A stretch of 64,000 nucleotides of DNA from Prochlorococcus sp. AG-355-K03 (GCA_003278685.1 QCDS01000001.1:62001-126000); one strand, 5' to 3'; counted from the first letter of the stretch, positions 47,464 to 56,175 are shown. Translations and numbers: made by a program. Notes: generated from the sequence alone by a model not told the origin.

Positions 47464-48288
47464 TTACCTATTTAATTTTCCGCTTATTAGGCCTTCAAGA
47501 TCTAGGCTTGTGCAATTAAATCCTAAATTAGAAAAATATTGAACTAACTCATTAAAATTATATTTGCTAAAAAAATTCTTCAATTCATGTTGAGGGATTT
47601 CTATTCTTGCAGTTGAGCCTTGGCATCGAACTCTAACCTCAGATAATCCACCTTCTTTAAGGTATTCTTCTGCTTTCTCAACCATTTTTAGCCTTTCACT
47701 AGTTATTTCATGACCATAAGGAAATCTCGATGATAAGCAAGGTTGAGCAGGTTTATCCCACCAAGGAAAACCTAATGCTTTTGAAATATCCCTAATGTCT
47801 TGCTTTGAGAATTTAAATTGTGCGAGGGGAGAGACAACTCCTGCTTGTTTTGAGGCTTGTATACCTGGTCTGTAATCTTTAAGGTCATCTAGATTGACTC
47901 CATCTAAAACGATCTTGTAATTAAGTTTTTTTGAGAGGTAGGTTGTATGTTTGTGAAGCTCTTTTTTGCATGCAAAGCACCTATCCATAGGATTTTTACT
48001 GTAATTTGATTGTTCTAATTCAGATGTTTTAATTTCTAAATGCTTTACTCCAATCCATTTTGCTTGGCTTCTTGCTTCTTCACGAAGAGTATTGGCTAAT
48101 GCAGGAGAAATACCTGTTATTGCAATTGCTTTACTACCTAATTGTTCGAATGCTAATGATGCTACTAATGTACTGTCAACTCCTCCTGAATAAGCAATAC
48201 AAGCACTATCAAGATTCTTAAAGTAACTTCTAATTGTATAAAGCTTTTCACTTTGTTCATCAGAGAGAATTTCTAGTTGATTGAACAT
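47464..48288 (-). CDS. larE: LarE-type ATP-dependent sacrificial sulfur transferase
   Basis: PP-loop pyrophosphatase of the LarE family. In lactobacilli LarE donates sulfur from its own cysteine to build the nickel-pincer cofactor. Here the PP-loop is IAYSGGVDSTLVA at about residue 33; CFACKKELHKHT and VLDGVNLDDLKDYRPG follow; the sacrificial cysteine corresponds to AQPCLSSRFPYG. I choose ATG 48288 (274 residues) over TTG 48309. larA, larB and larC are not nearby, so the acceptor is unknown and the true role in this organism may differ. Confidence 0.9.
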   Translation of the reverse strand: MFNQLEILSDEQSEKLYTIRSYFKNLDSACIAYSGGVDSTLVASLAFEQLGSKAIAITGISPALANTLREEARSQAKWIGVKHLEIKTSELEQSNYSKNPMDRCFACKKELHKHTTYLSKKLNYKIVLDGVNLDDLKDYRPGIQASKQAGVVSPLAQFKFSKQDIRDISKALGFPWWDKPAQPCLSSRFPYGHEITSERLKMVEKAEEYLKEGGLSEVRVRCQGSTARIEIPQHELKNFFSKYNFNELVQYFSNLGFNCTSLDLEGLISGKLNR

Positions 48289-48396
48289 AGTAATTACTTT
48301 AAAATTCAAATTACCTATGAATAGGTTGAATTTATTATTAAATTTTTAATAATATTCTTATCTATATCTTAGATTAAATTTACTAATTTTGTTCAA

Positions 48397-49557
48397 TTGA
48401 CGAATACGAGTAGAAATAGAGGAATTGGAATTGTCACGGCGAGTGACAGTCAAGAGAGATCAAAAGGTCAATTACATATTTATGATGGAGAGGGTAAGGG
48501 GAAAAGCCAGGCTGCATTGGGAGTAGTTCTCAGGACAATAGGATTAGGAATATGCGAAAAAAGACAATCAAGAGTTTTACTTCTAAGATTTTTAAAAGGC
48601 CCTGAGAGGCCATATGACGAGGATTCAGCTATAGAGGCTTTACAAAGAGGCTTTCCACATTTAATTGACCATGTAAGGACAGGAAGATCTGAATTCTTTA
48701 CTGCTGATCAAGTGACAAGGTTTGATGTTGGTGAGGCCGAAAGAGGTTGGAATATTGCTAAAGGAGCAATTGCTAGTTCTCTTTATTCTGTAGTTGTACT
48801 TGATGAGTTGAATCCAGTTCTTGATTTAGGAATGCTTGATATCAATGAAGTAGTTGATTCTCTTCAAAATCGTCCAGATGGATTAGAAATAATTATTACT
48901 GGAAGGGCAGCCCCGCCATCTTTGGTAAGAATATCTCAACTCCATTCAGAAATGAGACCACGTTTGATAGGAGACTCAGCAGAAATAAACAAACAAAGTA
49001 GTTCAAGTGGTGGAATTGAGATTTATACAGGAGAAGGAAAGGGTAAATCCACAAGTGCACTCGGTAAGGCTCTTCAAGCGATCGGTAAAGGAATATCTCA
49101 AGATAAAAGTCATAGAGTTTTAATATTACAGTGGTTGAAAGGTGGAAATGGATATACCGAAGATGCTGCCATAGAAGCTTTGAGAGAGAGTTACCCTCAT
49201 TTAGTAGATCATTTGCGTTCAGGCAGAGATGCCATCGTATGGAGAGGTCAGCAACAACCAATTGATTATGTTGAGGCTGAAAGAGCATGGGAAATTGCTA
49301 AAGCTGCTATTTTGTCTGGTTTGTATAAAACAATTATTTTAGATGAATTGAATCCAACTGTTGATTTAGAGTTGTTACCTGTGGAATCAATACATCAAAC
49401 GCTCTTAAAAAAACCAGCAGATACAGAAGTTGTAATTACTGGGAGGTGTAAAAATGAACCTTCATACTTTGAACTAGCTGATGTTTACTCTGAAATGGTT
49501 TGTCATAAGCATTATGCAAATGTGGGAGTTGATTTGAAAAGAGGTGTAGATTACTAA
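48397..49557 (+). CDS. cobO: Tandem-domain corrinoid adenosyltransferase (CobA/CobO type)
   Basis: 386 residues made of two CobO-like P-loop domains. Domain 1 (about 26-195) has YDGEGKGKSQAALGVVLRTI and VVLDELNPVLDLGML; domain 2 (about 207-386) has YTGEGKGKSTSALGKALQAI and IILDELNPTVDLELL, then VITGRCKNEPSYFELADVYS and KHYANVGVDLKRGVDY. Single-domain homologues of about 200 residues adenosylate cob(I)yrinic acid a,c-diamide or cobinamide. Only the second copy has the full C-terminal tail; both keep Walker A. The start is TTG at 48397, fitting the absence of a nearby ATG. The two halves are clearly duplicated. Confidence 0.88.
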   Translation: MTNTSRNRGIGIVTASDSQERSKGQLHIYDGEGKGKSQAALGVVLRTIGLGICEKRQSRVLLLRFLKGPERPYDEDSAIEALQRGFPHLIDHVRTGRSEFFTADQVTRFDVGEAERGWNIAKGAIASSLYSVVVLDELNPVLDLGMLDINEVVDSLQNRPDGLEIIITGRAAPPSLVRISQLHSEMRPRLIGDSAEINKQSSSSGGIEIYTGEGKGKSTSALGKALQAIGKGISQDKSHRVLILQWLKGGNGYTEDAAIEALRESYPHLVDHLRSGRDAIVWRGQQQPIDYVEAERAWEIAKAAILSGLYKTIILDELNPTVDLELLPVESIHQTLLKKPADTEVVITGRCKNEPSYFELADVYSEMVCHKHYANVGVDLKRGVDY

Positions 49558-49571
49558 CTATTCTGAAAAAA

Positions 49572-50717
49572 TTAATTGCACAATATTTTTTTTACCTTTT
49601 CAATGCCGCCTTCAATAGATCTTGACTTAATTTTGAATCTAGATAAGATTCTTGAAGCTTTTTCAGAGCGTTTCCCCGATTTACATATAGTGAAAACCTC
49701 TTTATTTAAACTTTCTTTTTGAATAAATTTTAAGTCAGATTCTTGGTTCAAATGACTTAAGGGAATTGAGATAGATCCCTCTATTGCAAATGTAGAAAAT
49801 TCTTCATTTTCTCTAACATCAATTAAAAGAATTTTGTGAGGGTTTGCTTGATATAAACTATTAAATTCATTAGCATTAATACTGTTAATTTCATTATTTT
49901 TTTCACAATATTCGTCACTATTGTAAAAGACCTCAAACTGAGACAGATTTTTTATTTTTTTATTAGACTGATCACTCTTTAGATGTAATTTTTTCATATT
50001 CATATTCAATAGATCAAAAATTAAAATCTTTCCATCTAAAATTTCACCTTTTTTTAAAATGATTTTGATAATTTCATTAACCTGAAGAATTCCTATTAAA
50101 CCTGTTGAAACACCTACTACCCCGTATTCTGCACAACTTGGGACAGCATTTTTTGTAGGTGATTCTGGAAGTAAATCTCTTAAATTAGGACTATTTTTAT
50201 ATAAATTGAAAACACTCACTTGCCCTTCAAAGCCTTGTACACTTCCAAAGACTAGGGGTTTTTTTAATATCAGGCATGAATCATTTATTAAATATCTTGT
50301 GCCAAAGTTATCCGAGCAATCACAAATAACATCAAACTCCTTTATTAATTCAAGAGCATTTTTAGGATTAATTCTCTCTGAAAAGGTTAATATTTCACAA
50401 TTAGGATTCAATTTTTTAATTCTTTCCCGAGCAGAATCAATTTTAAGATTGCCAATAGTATTTGTTTCATGAATTATCTGTCTCTGGAGATTAGACTTTT
50501 CAACTTGATCGTTATCAACTATTCCAATTCTCCCAATTCCTGCTGCAGCTAGATAAAGCAAAACGGAAGAACCAAGCCCACCTGCTCCAATGCATAATAC
50601 GGAGCTGTTTTTAAGATTTAGTTGGCCCTCATAACCTATCTCTTTGAGGGTCAAATGTTTTTGATATCTTTCTTCTTCATCTGAGTCTAAGAAATTAATT
50701 TTCATATCTTTGGACAT
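49572..50717 (-). CDS. moeB: MoeB/ThiF-type E1-like adenylyltransferase with rhodanese domain
   Basis: 381 residues. The N-terminal ThiF fold has VLCIGAGGLGSSVLLYLAAA (nucleotide binding), IVDNDQVEKSNLQRQIIH, DVICDCSDNFGTRYLIND, and the adenylation region FGSVQGFEGQVSVFN. The C-terminal rhodanese domain, from about residue 270, has LIDVRENEEFSTFAIEGSIS and the catalytic cysteine in FTICKSGKRSEKASRIL. Such fusions activate the C-terminal glycine of MoaD or ThiS-like proteins and pass sulfur. The CxxC zinc pairs of MoeB are not visible. The target carrier is not in the window. Confidence 0.9.
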   Translation of the reverse strand: MSKDMKINFLDSDEEERYQKHLTLKEIGYEGQLNLKNSSVLCIGAGGLGSSVLLYLAAAGIGRIGIVDNDQVEKSNLQRQIIHETNTIGNLKIDSARERIKKLNPNCEILTFSERINPKNALELIKEFDVICDCSDNFGTRYLINDSCLILKKPLVFGSVQGFEGQVSVFNLYKNSPNLRDLLPESPTKNAVPSCAEYGVVGVSTGLIGILQVNEIIKIILKKGEILDGKILIFDLLNMNMKKLHLKSDQSNKKIKNLSQFEVFYNSDEYCEKNNEINSINANEFNSLYQANPHKILLIDVRENEEFSTFAIEGSISIPLSHLNQESDLKFIQKESLNKEVFTICKSGKRSEKASRILSRFKIKSRSIEGGIEKVKKILCN

Positions 50718-50919
50718 TGAAATCCTTTAATTTTTGCGAGATAAACTATGAAAATATAATAATTAAAATAAAAATTTTAGACTTTTAAATTTTTGTTATT
50801 ACTCTAATTTATTAATGTTTTTGTTAGAACTAGACCATAATGTGAAGTTTTTATAAATCAATTTTAAGTTTAAATATCTTCAGAAAGCATATATACCAAA
50901 GCCTCTAAAAAAATACAAA

Positions 50920-51015
50920 ATGTTTCGGTTCGGAATTTTGCACAACAAAAAGGTAGTCAATAGACGTTTTTTCCGATACTGTCTGGTTCATATATTAAGT
51001 TTACTGAATTCATGA
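50920..51015 (+). other. Candidate short upstream ORF before the CAAD/CurT gene
   Basis: A 31-codon ORF beginning MFRFGILHNKKVVNRR; its TGA stop overlaps the next gene's ATG (ATGA). It is arginine rich and then hydrophobic. The surrounding sequence is visibly less AT-rich than the intergenic sequence before it, as is the downstream gene. The stop overlap itself is automatic once this frame is open, because the next gene begins ATGA. The rest of the 294-base gap (50718-50919) is AT-rich with nothing I can identify. Confidence 0.3.
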
Positions 51016-51377
51016 GTGATAACACTCCAGGGTCAAACCAAGACTCCGGCTCCGATACAAGCTCAGAAACCAAAAGTTTTTCAGAGAAGTACTCTGATGT
51101 TATGGGAAAAGTCAACGAAACCCTTGGTAATGTTGATTGGACTCAAATGGGCAAGTACGGCAAGGCGGCAGGCATAATTGCGGTTGTCGTAATAGCTCAG
51201 ATAATCATTAAAGTTGTCATTGACACGATAAACTTTTTCCCAATTCTTCCTGGTTTACTAGAACTGCTAGGGGTCATTGTTGTCGGTCAATGGAGCTGGC
51301 AAAATCTTCGTACCAGTGAAAATCGTGAAGCTGTTCTAGATAAGGTACAAAATCTTAAGAAGACATATTTAGGGTAG
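51012..51377 (+). CDS. curT: CAAD-domain / CurT-like thylakoid curvature protein
   Basis: 121 residues. The first 35 are hydrophilic, rich in Ser, Asp and Glu (DNTPGSNQDSGSDTSSE). Then comes an amphipathic helix SEKYSDVMGKVNETLGNVD and two membrane segments, about 49-70 (AAGIIAVVVIAQIIIKVVID) and 76-93 (FFPILPGLLELLGVIVVG), then WSWQNLRTSENREAVLDKVQ. This is the CAAD/CURT1 layout; CurT shapes thylakoid membranes, and the same domain is appended to some cyanobacterial aminoacyl-tRNA synthetases. Its codons are more GC-rich than the neighbours, suggesting high expression. It has a long upstream gap and a possible short upstream ORF. Confidence 0.88.
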   Translation: MSDNTPGSNQDSGSDTSSETKSFSEKYSDVMGKVNETLGNVDWTQMGKYGKAAGIIAVVVIAQIIIKVVIDTINFFPILPGLLELLGVIVVGQWSWQNLRTSENREAVLDKVQNLKKTYLG

Positions 51378-51384
51378 TTAAATA

Positions 51385-52263
51385 TTACATATTAAGAATT
51401 GCTTTTACGTAATCTTCAACTTGGTTTAAGTACCCTCCTCCAAACATATTGGCGTGATTTAATATGTGATAAAAATTATAAATAATAATTCTTTTTTCAA
51501 ATCCGTTTTTTATAGGAAAAATTCTATGGTATTCTTCATAAAATTCTTTTCTAAAACCTCCAAATAGTTTTGTCATAGCTATATCTACTTCATTATCTGC
51601 CCACCAAGATGCAGGGTCAAATATAACCCCCTTTCCATTTTTGTCCATTCCTGCATTGCCTGACCATAAATCACCATGAACTAGAGCATTTATTGGTTTG
51701 TGATTCAGCAATTCTGATTTCATTTTTTCTTTAACTTTATTTATAATTTCTTTATCTAAAATTCTCGAGTTAAGAATTAATAATTGAGGAATTATCCTTA
51801 AGTTTAAAAAACAATCTATCCAATTATCTTCTAAGCCCTTTTTCTGATCTGTTGTTCCGATAAAACCCTCAACTGGAAACCCAAACATTTTGGGGTTAGA
51901 TTCAGCTGATTTCAAGTGCAATTCACCTAAACCTTTTCCAAGCTTTTTTTGGTCAAAGTTATGCATATCTATCCATTCAATTAAAAGAATCTCTATATTT
52001 TTTATATTTTTATATGCAATAACTTCAGGAATAACTAAGTTTTCTTGATTAATATATTTTCTCAAATTTTGGAGACAATATTTTTCAAATTTAAGAAATT
52101 TTTTGTTTCTAATGTTTCTTTTAAGGAATAACTTTTTGTTTGAGAATTCTATTCGCCATGCATTATGAATATCGCCACCATGTACTTGTTCAATACTTTT
52201 TGGATAGGTTTCACCTAATTCTTCACAAATTTCGTTAATTTCAATAGGAGATAATTTTTGCAT
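51385..52263 (-). CDS. Fructosamine kinase family protein
   Basis: 292 residues of the fructosamine-3-kinase/APH-like fold. Catalytic loop ALVHGDLWSGNAG at about residue 200; metal-binding segment VIFDPASWWADNEVDIAMTK; N-terminal QVHGGDIHNAWRIEF and KLFLKRN, with the ATP lysine. These enzymes phosphorylate ketosamines on glycated proteins, which then break down, repairing glycation; the bacterial substrates are often ribulosamines. The start codon is only 4 bases from the divergent crtD-like gene. Confidence 0.92.
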   Translation of the reverse strand: MQKLSPIEINEICEELGETYPKSIEQVHGGDIHNAWRIEFSNKKLFLKRNIRNKKFLKFEKYCLQNLRKYINQENLVIPEVIAYKNIKNIEILLIEWIDMHNFDQKKLGKGLGELHLKSAESNPKMFGFPVEGFIGTTDQKKGLEDNWIDCFLNLRIIPQLLILNSRILDKEIINKVKEKMKSELLNHKPINALVHGDLWSGNAGMDKNGKGVIFDPASWWADNEVDIAMTKLFGGFRKEFYEEYHRIFPIKNGFEKRIIIYNFYHILNHANMFGGGYLNQVEDYVKAILNM

Positions 52264-52267
52264 TTTA

Positions 52268-53773
52268 ATGAAAAAGTCTGAAGTTATTGTTGTAGGCGCT
52301 GGTATAGCAGGACTAACTTCTGCAGCGATTTTATCAAAACAAGGCTTATCAGTGACTTTAATCGAATCTCATACTCAAGCCGGAGGATGTGCCGGTACTT
52401 TTAAAAGAAAGAATTATACTTTCGATGTTGGCGCAACTCAGGTTGCTGGTTTAGAGAAGGGAGGAATACATTCTAGAATTTTTGATTTTTTAGATATTCC
52501 ATCCCCAGAAGCCACAATTTTAGACCCTGCTTGCATTGTTGATTTAAATGATGGTGGTAATCCTATACCTATTTGGTATGAAAAAAGTAAATGGATTGCT
52601 GAACGAGAAATGCAGTTTCCTGGGAGTCAAAGATTTTGGAAGCTTTGTTCCCTAATACATGAAAGTAATTGGATATTTGCTAATAATAATCCTGTATTAC
52701 CAATAAGTAATTTTTGGGATTTTTCTCAACTTCTCAAAGCACTAGTACCTTCAAACCTTGTCACAGGTATCTTACTTAAATCTACTATTTTTGATCTATT
52801 GCGGATATGTGGATTATCCAAGAATGAGCGCTTGATTAAATTCTTAAATCTTCAACTAAAACTTTATTCTCAAGAGGACGTTTATAGTACTGCAGCATTA
52901 TATGGATCTACTGTTCTTCAGATGTGTCAACAGCCACATGGTCTTTGGCATCTTAAAAAATCTATGCAGTCTTTAAGTGAATCATTAGAAAGTTCATTAA
53001 TTAAAACTGGAGTTAATTTAATTTTTGGACAAGAAGTTAATTCTATAACTTTTGACGACGTAAATATGTGTTGGCAACTATCTGCTAATTCGAAAAAAAA
53101 ATCATTTATTTATCAAGCAAAAGATGTGATTTATACCGCACCTCCACAATCTTTGCTCAAGCATTTGAAAGATCCTTTAGAAAGAAAAAAAAATTATAAA
53201 AATCGACTTAATAATTTGCCTGATCCAAGTGGAGCTGTAGTTTTTTATTCAGCATTAAAAAAGGAACATATAAAAAAAACATTCTCTAATCATTATCAAT
53301 TTGTTTCAAAAGAATTTTGTTCGTTATTTGTATCAATTAGTGATGATGGTGATGGAAGAGCGCCAAAAGGTGAGGTTACTTTAATTGCCAGTATCTTTAC
53401 CAAAACTAAAGATTGGTTTGATCTAGATAAACAAACTTACTTAAAGAAAAAAAATGGTTTCATGAAAAAAATATCCCTTGAATTAGAAAGTCAATTTGAT
53501 ATTGATCCTGAAAAATGGCTACATAGAGAATTAGCAACTCCATTGGGCTTTGAAAAATGGACAAAAAGACCTAATGGAATAGTAGGCGGGCTTGGTCAAA
53601 ATCCAGATATTTTTGGTTTATTTGGATTATCAAGTAGGACACCTTTTGAAGGTTTATGGTTATGTGGAGATTCTATTTATCCAGGAGAGGGGACTGCAGG
53701 GGTTAGTCAGTCTGCATTAATGGTTTCAAGGCAAATTTTAGCTACCAAAGGTATAGAAAATTTTAGTTTATAA
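52268..53773 (+). CDS. crtD: CrtD-like carotenoid desaturase / phytoene dehydrogenase family
   Basis: FAD-dependent amine-oxidase-type enzyme, 501 residues. The dinucleotide-binding N-terminus is VIVVGAGIAGLTSAAILSKQ, then LIESHTQAGGCAGTF and YTFDVGATQVAGLEKGG. The C-terminus has LFGLSSRTPFEGLWLCGDSI, YPGEGTAGVSQSALM. The pattern fits the cyanobacterial C-3',4' desaturase CrtD group, near CrtH/CrtISO isomerases; the exact carotenoid reaction cannot be decided from sequence, and in organisms lacking myxoxanthophyll it could differ. Divergent from the fructosamine kinase by 4 bases; its end overlaps tyrA by 11 bases. Confidence 0.82.
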   Translation: MKKSEVIVVGAGIAGLTSAAILSKQGLSVTLIESHTQAGGCAGTFKRKNYTFDVGATQVAGLEKGGIHSRIFDFLDIPSPEATILDPACIVDLNDGGNPIPIWYEKSKWIAEREMQFPGSQRFWKLCSLIHESNWIFANNNPVLPISNFWDFSQLLKALVPSNLVTGILLKSTIFDLLRICGLSKNERLIKFLNLQLKLYSQEDVYSTAALYGSTVLQMCQQPHGLWHLKKSMQSLSESLESSLIKTGVNLIFGQEVNSITFDDVNMCWQLSANSKKKSFIYQAKDVIYTAPPQSLLKHLKDPLERKKNYKNRLNNLPDPSGAVVFYSALKKEHIKKTFSNHYQFVSKEFCSLFVSISDDGDGRAPKGEVTLIASIFTKTKDWFDLDKQTYLKKKNGFMKKISLELESQFDIDPEKWLHRELATPLGFEKWTKRPNGIVGGLGQNPDIFGLFGLSSRTPFEGLWLCGDSIYPGEGTAGVSQSALMVSRQILATKGIENFSL

Positions 53774-54602
53774 AATTTTGTCTGTTTTCTTTTGCTTCAG
53801 CAAGTTTTTTAGAAAGTAAATCCCAATTTTTTTCTTTAATAAGAGATTCCAGTATACTCAGCTTATTTTTAAAATTATTTATGGAATTTAAAACATTAAT
53901 CTGATTATTAATAGCTAAATCTAGGCCTAGTTGTTCATTGCCTCCGCCAACTCTTGAAGTGTCAGCAAATCCTGTAGCAGCTAATTTTTGCGAGAGATCT
54001 AATAAAGATTGATTATTTTTTGTTTGCGCAGTTTCTATCAGGGCAGAAGCTAAAAATATAGGCAAATGAGAAATTAGAGATACTGCTTCATCATGTTCTT
54101 TTGGCGAAGCTTGGCAAATTTCACAATCCATTGATTTTATGAGCTCGGAAATAGTTCTGACTGACTTTAAATCACTATTTTGTGTTGGGGTAATAATCCA
54201 TTTTGCATTTTTAAAAAGACCTTCAAAACCTGAATCAACTCCTTTTTTTTCTGTGCCTGCCATTGGATGAGATCCAATAAATAGAGGATGTGAATTTTCC
54301 CATGTATTTACAATTGGTTCTTTTACAGACCCTACATCAGTTAGTATTGTTTCCTGAGGTATTGATGCTACTAATTGTTGCGACGGACTGATCAAATCTT
54401 TGATAGGCAATGCCAAAATTATTAGCTCACATTTTTTTAATAAGCTCAGATCACAACTAACAAAATTTGCAAGTTTTTTATCCTTAGCTTTTTTTTCATT
54501 AAATTCATTATTTGCTATTCCATAAATTGTATGATTTAGACTTTGGAGTTTTAATCCTAAAGAACCACCGATTAATCCTAATCCTACTATTCCAATTTTC
54601 AT
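53763..54602 (-). CDS. tyrA: Arogenate/prephenate dehydrogenase
   Basis: Last oxidative step of tyrosine synthesis. 279 residues, the short cyanobacterial form without a chorismate mutase or ACT domain. The Rossmann start is GIVGLGLIGGSLGLKL; then LIILALPIKDL, TDVGSVKEPIV, FIGSHPMAGTEKKGVDSGFE, AVSLISHLPIFLASAL and ATGFADTSRVGGGNEQLGLD. Cyanobacterial enzymes generally prefer arogenate and NADP. Convergent and overlapping with the crtD-like gene by 11 bases. Confidence 0.94.
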   Translation of the reverse strand: MKIGIVGLGLIGGSLGLKLQSLNHTIYGIANNEFNEKKAKDKKLANFVSCDLSLLKKCELIILALPIKDLISPSQQLVASIPQETILTDVGSVKEPIVNTWENSHPLFIGSHPMAGTEKKGVDSGFEGLFKNAKWIITPTQNSDLKSVRTISELIKSMDCEICQASPKEHDEAVSLISHLPIFLASALIETAQTKNNQSLLDLSQKLAATGFADTSRVGGGNEQLGLDLAINNQINVLNSINNFKNKLSILESLIKEKNWDLLSKKLAEAKENRQNFIN

Positions 54603-54697
54603 AAATTAATTAATTCAAGACCCTCTTTTATTGATAACAATTTTTTGTATATTAGGTTCATAAATTTTGCATGTTTTTGAAATTAAATTAATTATAA

Positions 54698-56146
54698 ATG
54701 CTTGAAATTTTAAGTCATCAACATTTGAAAAATTTTTTGAGAGATCAAAGTATTAATTGGGAGCACATATATTCTTTTGTGAGGATAGTTTCTAAATGTA
54801 TTGAAAATGATTCTACCTATCTAATTAATTCAGAAATTTTCTCTAGCTATGATTGGTTACCTCCAGTTTTGATTTCTTTATTTTTAAAGGAAGAGGACTC
54901 AACTTTTATTTTATCTAAAGAAAAAATCCAATTTATAAGCCAATTTCAGGTTGATTCATTGAAAAATCTAGGTTTTAATTTTATTTTGAAAAATGATCAA
55001 TTTATTTTTGCAAATCATCATGTTCACTTGATAACTATCCAAAATTTTCTTAATGATCCCAATTCTCGTAATCTTAGAAATCATCGAATAGTTTATTCAG
55101 GAATTGAGGATATAAAACAGGATTTAAAAAATCATTTTAGAATTTCTTTGCTTAAAAAGGATTGGACAAAAAATTTTAAAGAATTTGAATTAATCAATCA
55201 AAAATTTATAAAAGTATATGATTCGTTGAAGAAAAAGTTCTTCTTAAGAAAGGTCTTAGGAAATAGTTATATTAATTTAGATGAAAAAGAAATTAGTTTC
55301 TTGTCAAACTTTTTTCATGAAAATTCTTTTTTTTCTGATAAATTTTTAAGCGTCAACAAAGCATTATCTCAAGGTTGGGCATGCTGGGTAAAGTTAAACG
55401 ATGCAAATTTAGATTGGAATTTGTATTTACAGCCAATAGATGAACTTTTTCAAATTAAGGAATTTTTTTCAAATAATAAATTTGTTTTTTTATCAGCATT
55501 GAGAAAAGATAATTTTTTCCAAATGTACTTTAAAAAACACAGTTTAAATATTGACTTGGTTATTAATTTTAAGAGTAATTTTGAAGAGAAAAAGATTTCA
55601 TTATATATACCCTCAAAACAGTTGCTTCCTAATAATCCTTTTTTTACCAATTCAATCTTGGAAAAATGCAAAAAGTTAATACTTTTTAGAAAGGGTTTAA
55701 CTTTAGTGTTGTCTGATGATATTGATTTAAAAACTAATCTTGCTACAGAATTAGCTTCTAATTACGGGAAGAGAGTATTGCTAGAGACAATTCCCTCTGG
55801 TAAGAATGAAATTCTTTGCTCTAGTTTTGACTGGTGGATTATGAATTCTTATTTAATTCAAATTCCAGAACAAATTATCATTCCTTTACTTCCGATTCCG
55901 AATATGTCAGAACCCATTAATGCAATTACTGTTTCTCATAAAAAGAAGCTTTCTCAAGATTGGTTTAGAGACTTTTTTCTTCCTCAAGCTAGAATTAAAC
56001 TTGAAAGATCTATTTCTCCTTTAAGAAGAAATTCAGGTAAGTTAATAATCCTAGATGGAAGAGCAAATAAAAGAAACTGGGGAAGATTACTTTTGCAAAA
56101 CATTCAACCCTCAAAACAAATTAACTATATGTTACCTTTTGATTAG
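54698..56146 (+). CDS. Degenerate DinG-like helicase homologue
   Basis: 482 residues. The last third resembles the C-terminal part of DinG/XPD-type helicases: LPIPNMSEPI, then WFRDFFLPQARIKLERSISP and LRRNSGKLIILDGRANKRNW, followed by GRLLLQN. There is no Walker A (GxGKT/S), and where a DEAH box would fall the sequence reads NHRIVYSGIEDIKQDL. It has no CX-n-C iron-sulfur cluster. So it is probably not a working ATP-driven helicase and may have a structural or DNA-binding role. The composition is lysine, asparagine and phenylalanine rich, as in fast-evolving genes of AT-rich genomes. The family assignment is moderate. Confidence 0.72.
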   Translation: MLEILSHQHLKNFLRDQSINWEHIYSFVRIVSKCIENDSTYLINSEIFSSYDWLPPVLISLFLKEEDSTFILSKEKIQFISQFQVDSLKNLGFNFILKNDQFIFANHHVHLITIQNFLNDPNSRNLRNHRIVYSGIEDIKQDLKNHFRISLLKKDWTKNFKEFELINQKFIKVYDSLKKKFFLRKVLGNSYINLDEKEISFLSNFFHENSFFSDKFLSVNKALSQGWACWVKLNDANLDWNLYLQPIDELFQIKEFFSNNKFVFLSALRKDNFFQMYFKKHSLNIDLVINFKSNFEEKKISLYIPSKQLLPNNPFFTNSILEKCKKLILFRKGLTLVLSDDIDLKTNLATELASNYGKRVLLETIPSGKNEILCSSFDWWIMNSYLIQIPEQIIIPLLPIPNMSEPINAITVSHKKKLSQDWFRDFFLPQARIKLERSISPLRRNSGKLIILDGRANKRNWGRLLLQNIQPSKQINYMLPFD

Positions 56147-56175
56147 GTTATGATTTTGTAAATAACTAAAGAAAT

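Noticed and set aside
54603..54697. Possible LexA box GTATATTAGGTTC before the DinG-like gene
   Set aside because: It has a mismatch in the GTAC half and the spacing is one base too long.
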